Below, piece by piece: positions 60,986 to 64,000 of a stretch of DNA of 64,000 bases. The translations under genes were made by a program, and so were the position numbers. The DNA comes from CAYPLH01 sp964411505 (GTDB lineage: Bacteria > Bacillota > Clostridia > CAYPLH01 > DUMO01), in NCBI GenBank assembly GCA_964411505.1, contig CAYPLH010000013.1, positions 1 to 64,000 on the forward strand. The letters run 5' to 3'. The notes under the pieces are model-generated. The model did no database searches. It had not been told where the DNA came from and saw nothing but the letters and a program-made list of their open reading frames with translations. Every line of letters starts with the position of its first letter. Position 1 is the first letter of the stretch.

Positions 60986-61846
60986 TTATTTGATTTTCCC
61001 AAAAACTACTCTATCAATTCCAGATAGATCTTTAATTACTCTAATATTAGAAAAGCTTTCACTCATCATGTAAGAGACTAGCGCAGCCTGTCCTACCCCC
61101 ACTTCAAGGGCAAGAAATCCACCTTTTTTTATATAAGCTATGCTTTGCTTGATAATTTCTCTGTAATAAAAAAGACCATCATCTCCACCGTCAAGTGCAA
61201 TAAGCGGTTCATGATCTTTTACCTCAGTCTGGAGAATTTCTATGTCGGATGATGGTATATAAGGAGGGTTAGAAACTATAACATCGAATTTTTCAGTTTC
61301 ATTGAGCTTTTCAAAAAGATTACTTTCAATAAAAGTTATTCTATCAGTAACTTCCAGACTTGAAGCATTTAGTTGAGCTATCCTAAGAGCTTCTTTGGAT
61401 ATATCCAACGCGGTGACCAAAGCATTTTTAATATAAAATGCCAAGCAAATAGCAATGCACCCAGATCCCGTACCAATATCTAGTATGTTTATTTTATTTT
61501 TATTGATAGATTCTGAAATTTTTATGACATGTTCAACAAGAAGCTCTGTTTCAGGTCTTGGAATCAGCACATCTGGTGTTACAATAAAAGAAAGCGATAT
61601 GAACTCATTTTTTCCAATAATATATTGAAGAGGTTTCCCTTTTGCTCTTTGTTCAATCATCGTGTTATACTTCTTAATTTCATTGACATCCACATATTCA
61701 TCTCCATGCGAATACAAAAAAATCCTGTCGCACAAAAGAACATGGCAAAGTATAACCCCGGCATTTAATACCGGGGATTCTATGTTGTGCTTTTTTAATT
61801 TACTAACCCCATTAAAGATAAGTTCACTTATAGTTAAAGAGTGCAT
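60986..61846 (-). CDS. prmC: Peptide chain release factor N5-glutamine methyltransferase (286 aa)
   Basis: Methylates the GGQ glutamine of release factors, using SAM. N-terminal helical domain, then Rossmann-type methyltransferase with ILDIGTGSGCIAICLAF (motif I) and the catalytic motif VSNPPYIPSSDIEI. Length is standard. It overlaps the DUF1385 gene by 13 bases; the usual partner prfA would lie upstream or elsewhere and is not in the window. Confidence 0.97.
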   Translation of the reverse strand: MHSLTISELIFNGVSKLKKHNIESPVLNAGVILCHVLLCDRIFLYSHGDEYVDVNEIKKYNTMIEQRAKGKPLQYIIGKNEFISLSFIVTPDVLIPRPETELLVEHVIKISESINKNKINILDIGTGSGCIAICLAFYIKNALVTALDISKEALRIAQLNASSLEVTDRITFIESNLFEKLNETEKFDVIVSNPPYIPSSDIEILQTEVKDHEPLIALDGGDDGLFYYREIIKQSIAYIKKGGFLALEVGVGQAALVSYMMSESFSNIRVIKDLSGIDRVVFGKIK

Positions 61847-62781
61847 TTTTCGCCACTCTCATTATCAATCACTTCTTTAAGTGCAGTAATAGCCACTTCA
61901 ATCTGTTCTGCATCCGGCTCTCTTGTTGTGAACTTTTGCAGAGCAAGTCCCGGTGCCGTAACTATCTTTACCCAGCTGGCTTCACTTCTTCCTGCAAACT
62001 TGATTATCTCGTAGGATAACCCTGCAATGAGAGGAATAAGCAGCAGCCTTAATGTAATATTGATCAGCATGGTATGCCTTCCAATTATCGAAAAGACGAA
62101 AACACTCATGATCATCACTACAAATAAAAATGCTGTACCGCAACGAGGATGTCTCGTTGTGTATTTTTTAACATTATCTACTGTCAACTCCTCATTGTGC
62201 TCATAGCAATGTATAGTTTTGTGTTCAGCGCCATGATATTCAAATACTCTTCTTACATCGTCCAGCCTTGAAACCAGAACAATATACCCCATAAACAGTG
62301 TCATTCTTATTAACCCTTCAAAAAGATTATAAAAAACTACGCTTCCTCCTGCGTTTTTGTTGAAACCTAAAAGTTCAGCTATTATATTTGGAAGAAGAAT
62401 AAAGAGTCCGACACCTAAACCGACAGCTATAATGACCGATAAATAAATAATTGCATCCTGAAGTTTTTCCCCAAAAACCTTTTCCATAAATTTATCAAAT
62501 TTTGAAGGTTCACTTTCTTCTTCATCTATTTCAAAAAATTCCGCTGAATACATGAGAGACCTCACGCCCAGCACCATTGTTTCAATTATTCCGACAGCCC
62601 CTCGCAAAACTGGCCATTTTAAAAACTTATACTTCTGGGACAGACTTTTAACAGGCTTTCTTTCAAGGTGTATTTCACCGTCACTTTTCCTGATTGCTAT
62701 TGCAAGGTTTTGTTTGCCTTTCATCATTATGCCTTCAATGAGGGCTTCGCCTCCATATTGACTTTGCTTTGTTTCACCCAT
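61834..62781 (-). CDS. DUF1385 family membrane protein (315 aa)
   Basis: Integral membrane protein of unknown function, conserved in Firmicutes between rpmE and prmC. Typical segments: SQYGGEALIEGIMMKGKQNL at the start, FEYHGAEHKTIHCYEHNEEL in the middle, and RHPRCGTAFLFVVMIMSVFV. About four to five transmembrane helices. The context rho-rpmE-DUF1385-prmC is common. No function claimed. Confidence 0.92.
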   Translation of the reverse strand: MGETKQSQYGGEALIEGIMMKGKQNLAIAIRKSDGEIHLERKPVKSLSQKYKFLKWPVLRGAVGIIETMVLGVRSLMYSAEFFEIDEEESEPSKFDKFMEKVFGEKLQDAIIYLSVIIAVGLGVGLFILLPNIIAELLGFNKNAGGSVVFYNLFEGLIRMTLFMGYIVLVSRLDDVRRVFEYHGAEHKTIHCYEHNEELTVDNVKKYTTRHPRCGTAFLFVVMIMSVFVFSIIGRHTMLINITLRLLLIPLIAGLSYEIIKFAGRSEASWVKIVTAPGLALQKFTTREPDAEQIEVAITALKEVIDNESGEKCTL

Positions 62782-62925
62782 ATTTAAACCATCCCTTAAT
62801 TATAGAATATATGCGGACAAATCTCTTCTAAATCTGTTTTCGTGATTAACCCATAATTGATTCTATCATTAATTAAATTCGTTGTCTATTTATTTTGGAT
62901 GGGTACCATGTAAGCATCATAATAA

Positions 62926-62982
62926 TAGTTTCTGTTCAGACCCTCTGTAACTTGAGATATAACTGTGCAATAACGGAAACTA
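62926..62982 (-). repeat. Fold-back (MITE-like) element, copy 5, right-arm fragment
   Basis: TTTCTGTTCAGACCCTCTGT then AACTTGAGATATAACTGTGC and AATAACGGAAACT equal the right arm of copy 1 in reverse complement with almost no change; the left half is absent. It lies in the roughly 290-base gap between the DUF1385 gene and rpmE. Confidence 0.8.
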
Positions 62983-63004
62983 ATAATTACTTTCCTAGAC
63001 AAAG

Positions 63005-63032
63005 AAAAAGAGCGCTTTTTTAAGAAACGCTC
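63005..63032 (-). terminator. Terminator of rpmE
   Basis: GAGCG/CGCTC stem (63010-63014 and 63028-63032) with T-rich loop, followed by TTTTT on the minus strand (63005-63009). Confidence 0.7.
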
Positions 63033-63071
63033 GTGTACTCGTGTAGTTTTAATTTGTTACTTATAAATTGA

Positions 63072-63275
63072 TTATCCTTCAATTCCAAATCTTTTCTTGA
63101 ACTTTTCAACACGTCCGCCTGTGTCGACCAGTTTCTGTTTACCAGTAAAAAATGGGTGACAGCTTGAGCAAATTTCCACACTTAATAGTTTTTTTGTCGA
63201 TCCGGTCTCAAATGTATTTCCACAAGCACATTTTACAACAGCTTCATTATAATTGGGATGTATTTTTTCCTTCAT
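63072..63275 (-). CDS. rpmE: 50S ribosomal protein L31, zinc-binding type (67 aa)
   Basis: MKEKIHPNYNEAVVKCACGN with TFETGSTKKLLSVEICSSCH and PFFTGKQKLVDTGGRVEKF. The pairs CAC and CSSC mark the zinc (C+) form. ATG 63275 follows AAGGTGA; a GTG at 63284 lies at that site. It stands 130 bases after rho, the usual order. Confidence 0.98.
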   Translation of the reverse strand: MKEKIHPNYNEAVVKCACGNTFETGSTKKLLSVEICSSCHPFFTGKQKLVDTGGRVEKFKKRFGIEG

Positions 63276-63407
63276 AAATTTCACCTTCTTTCCAAATCAT
63301 GTCCTATATCCAAATGCTTTGATTTTATGCATTTATCCACTATCAAACAGTAAAAATTATTGTAGCATAAATAATATACTGATGCAAGCATAAAATTGAT
63401 GCAAGCT

Positions 63408-64000
63408 TTATTTCTCCATAAATGCTACATTGATACTTTCTACAAAATCTTTATTGCTTTTTGTCTGCATAAGCTTATTGATAATCATTTCGGTGATTTC
63501 TGAAGTACCAAGATTGCTCATAGCACGTCTTATCGCATATATGCCATCAAGCTCTTTTTGTGAAAGAAGCATTTCCTCTCGTCTTGTGCCTGATTTGTAA
63601 ATGTCAATTGCAGGGAATATACGCTTCTCAGATAGCCTTCTATCTAGATGAATTTCCATGTTACCCGTTCCCTTGAACTCTTCGAATATGACATCATCCA
63701 TTCTGCTTCCTGTTTCAACAAGTGCTGTTGCAATAATTGTAAGGCTTCCTCCAAACTCTATATTTCTTGCTGCTCCAAAAAATCTTTTTGGACTGTGCAG
63801 AGCGCCTGGATCAAGACCTCCTGACAAAGTTCTACCAGTAGGTGGGATAGTGAGGTTATAAGCTCGTGCTAAACGAGTTATGCTATCCAATAACACTATT
63901 ACATCTCTTCTTTGCTCAACTAATCGCTTTGCTCTTTCAAGAACCATTTCTGCTACCTTTATGTGCCGTTCGGGAAGCTCATCAAATGTAGATGAGACTA
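63408..64000 (-). CDS. rho: Transcription termination factor Rho, C-terminal part (runs off the window)
   Basis: Hexameric RNA helicase that ends transcription. The part in view is the second half of the ATPase core: VSSTFDELPERHIKVAEMVL, DVIVLLDSITRLARAYNLTI (Walker B), GGSLTIIATALVETGSRMDD and EFKGTGNMEIHLDRRLSEKR, to the C-terminal end. The reading frame is open through base 64000, so the ATG at 63947 is internal. RNA-binding domain and Walker A lie outside. Confidence 0.97.
   Translation of the reverse strand, partial: VSSTFDELPERHIKVAEMVLERAKRLVEQRRDVIVLLDSITRLARAYNLTIPPTGRTLSGGLDPGALHSPKRFFGAARNIEFGGSLTIIATALVETGSRMDDVIFEEFKGTGNMEIHLDRRLSEKRIFPAIDIYKSGTRREEMLLSQKELDGIYAIRRAMSNLGTSEITEMIINKLMQTKSNKDFVESINVAFMEK

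Noticed and set aside
1..64000. tRNA or rRNA genes
   Set aside because: No cloverleaf with GTTCRA arm or rRNA-like stretch was recognised; a tRNA scan would settle it.

Overview
The window reads as chromosome of a low-GC, motile, spore-forming anaerobe of the Clostridia. The signs are a FliW/CsrA-controlled flagellar cluster, a YyaC-type spore gene, a six-gene Rnf complex, T-box and SAM-I leaders, frequent TTG/GTG starts, and a SigI/RsgI pair of the kind known from the Clostridium thermocellum (Acetivibrio/Ruminiclostridium) group. The genus is inferred, not proven. Most genes lie on the minus strand. No tRNA, rRNA or CRISPR was seen.

Layout. 0.1-9.6 kb: late flagellar cluster (comFC, yvyF-like, flgM, flgN, two tandem flgK, flgL, fliW, csrA, flagellin), with sigma-28-type promoters before flagellin and flgM and a probable CsrA-binding hairpin in the flagellin leader. 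9.6-12 kb: recD2, then a gap with gene remnants. 12.4-20 kb: an lpl-like sugar locus (GH4 glycosidase, binding lipoprotein, two permeases, membrane AraC-type regulator). 20-32.9 kb: PIG-L deacetylase, metK behind a SAM-I riboswitch, ftsH, hpt, tilS, dnaB, rplI, gdpP, a MazG-like gene, rpsR and rpsF (no ssb between them). 33-38 kb: rsgI/sigI, a DUF3298-like gene, manA and an L,D-transpeptidase. 40.5-46.1 kb: ilvB-ilvN-ilvC-leuA behind a long T-box leader. 46.3-48.3 kb: a plus-strand three-gene module of XRE regulator, ImmA/IrrE-type metalloprotease and PIN-like nuclease. 48.6-55.4 kb: HtrA-like protease, DUF951, C26 peptidase, glnA, yyaC and a PAS-PP2C phosphatase. 55.5-60.5 kb: rnfCDGEAB. 61-64 kb: prmC, a DUF1385 gene, rpmE and the 3' part of rho, which runs off the window.

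The least expected content is between the genes. At least four repeat families occur, and most copies start a few bases after the stop codon of a minus-strand gene: (1) a fold-back, MITE-like element of about 257 bp, five full, deleted or fragmentary copies, whose two arms vary together so that pairing is kept; (2) a 92-93 bp three-hairpin element, two copies; (3) octanucleotide arrays (transcript sense TTGGAAGG or TTGGACAG) at three operon junctions, one of them between fliW and csrA; (4) a 76 bp sequence after metK and after the L,D-transpeptidase gene whose differences are nearly all silent in one reading frame. I found no transposase in the window. The XRE-ImmA-PIN module and the fold-back family are the best candidates for undescribed biology.
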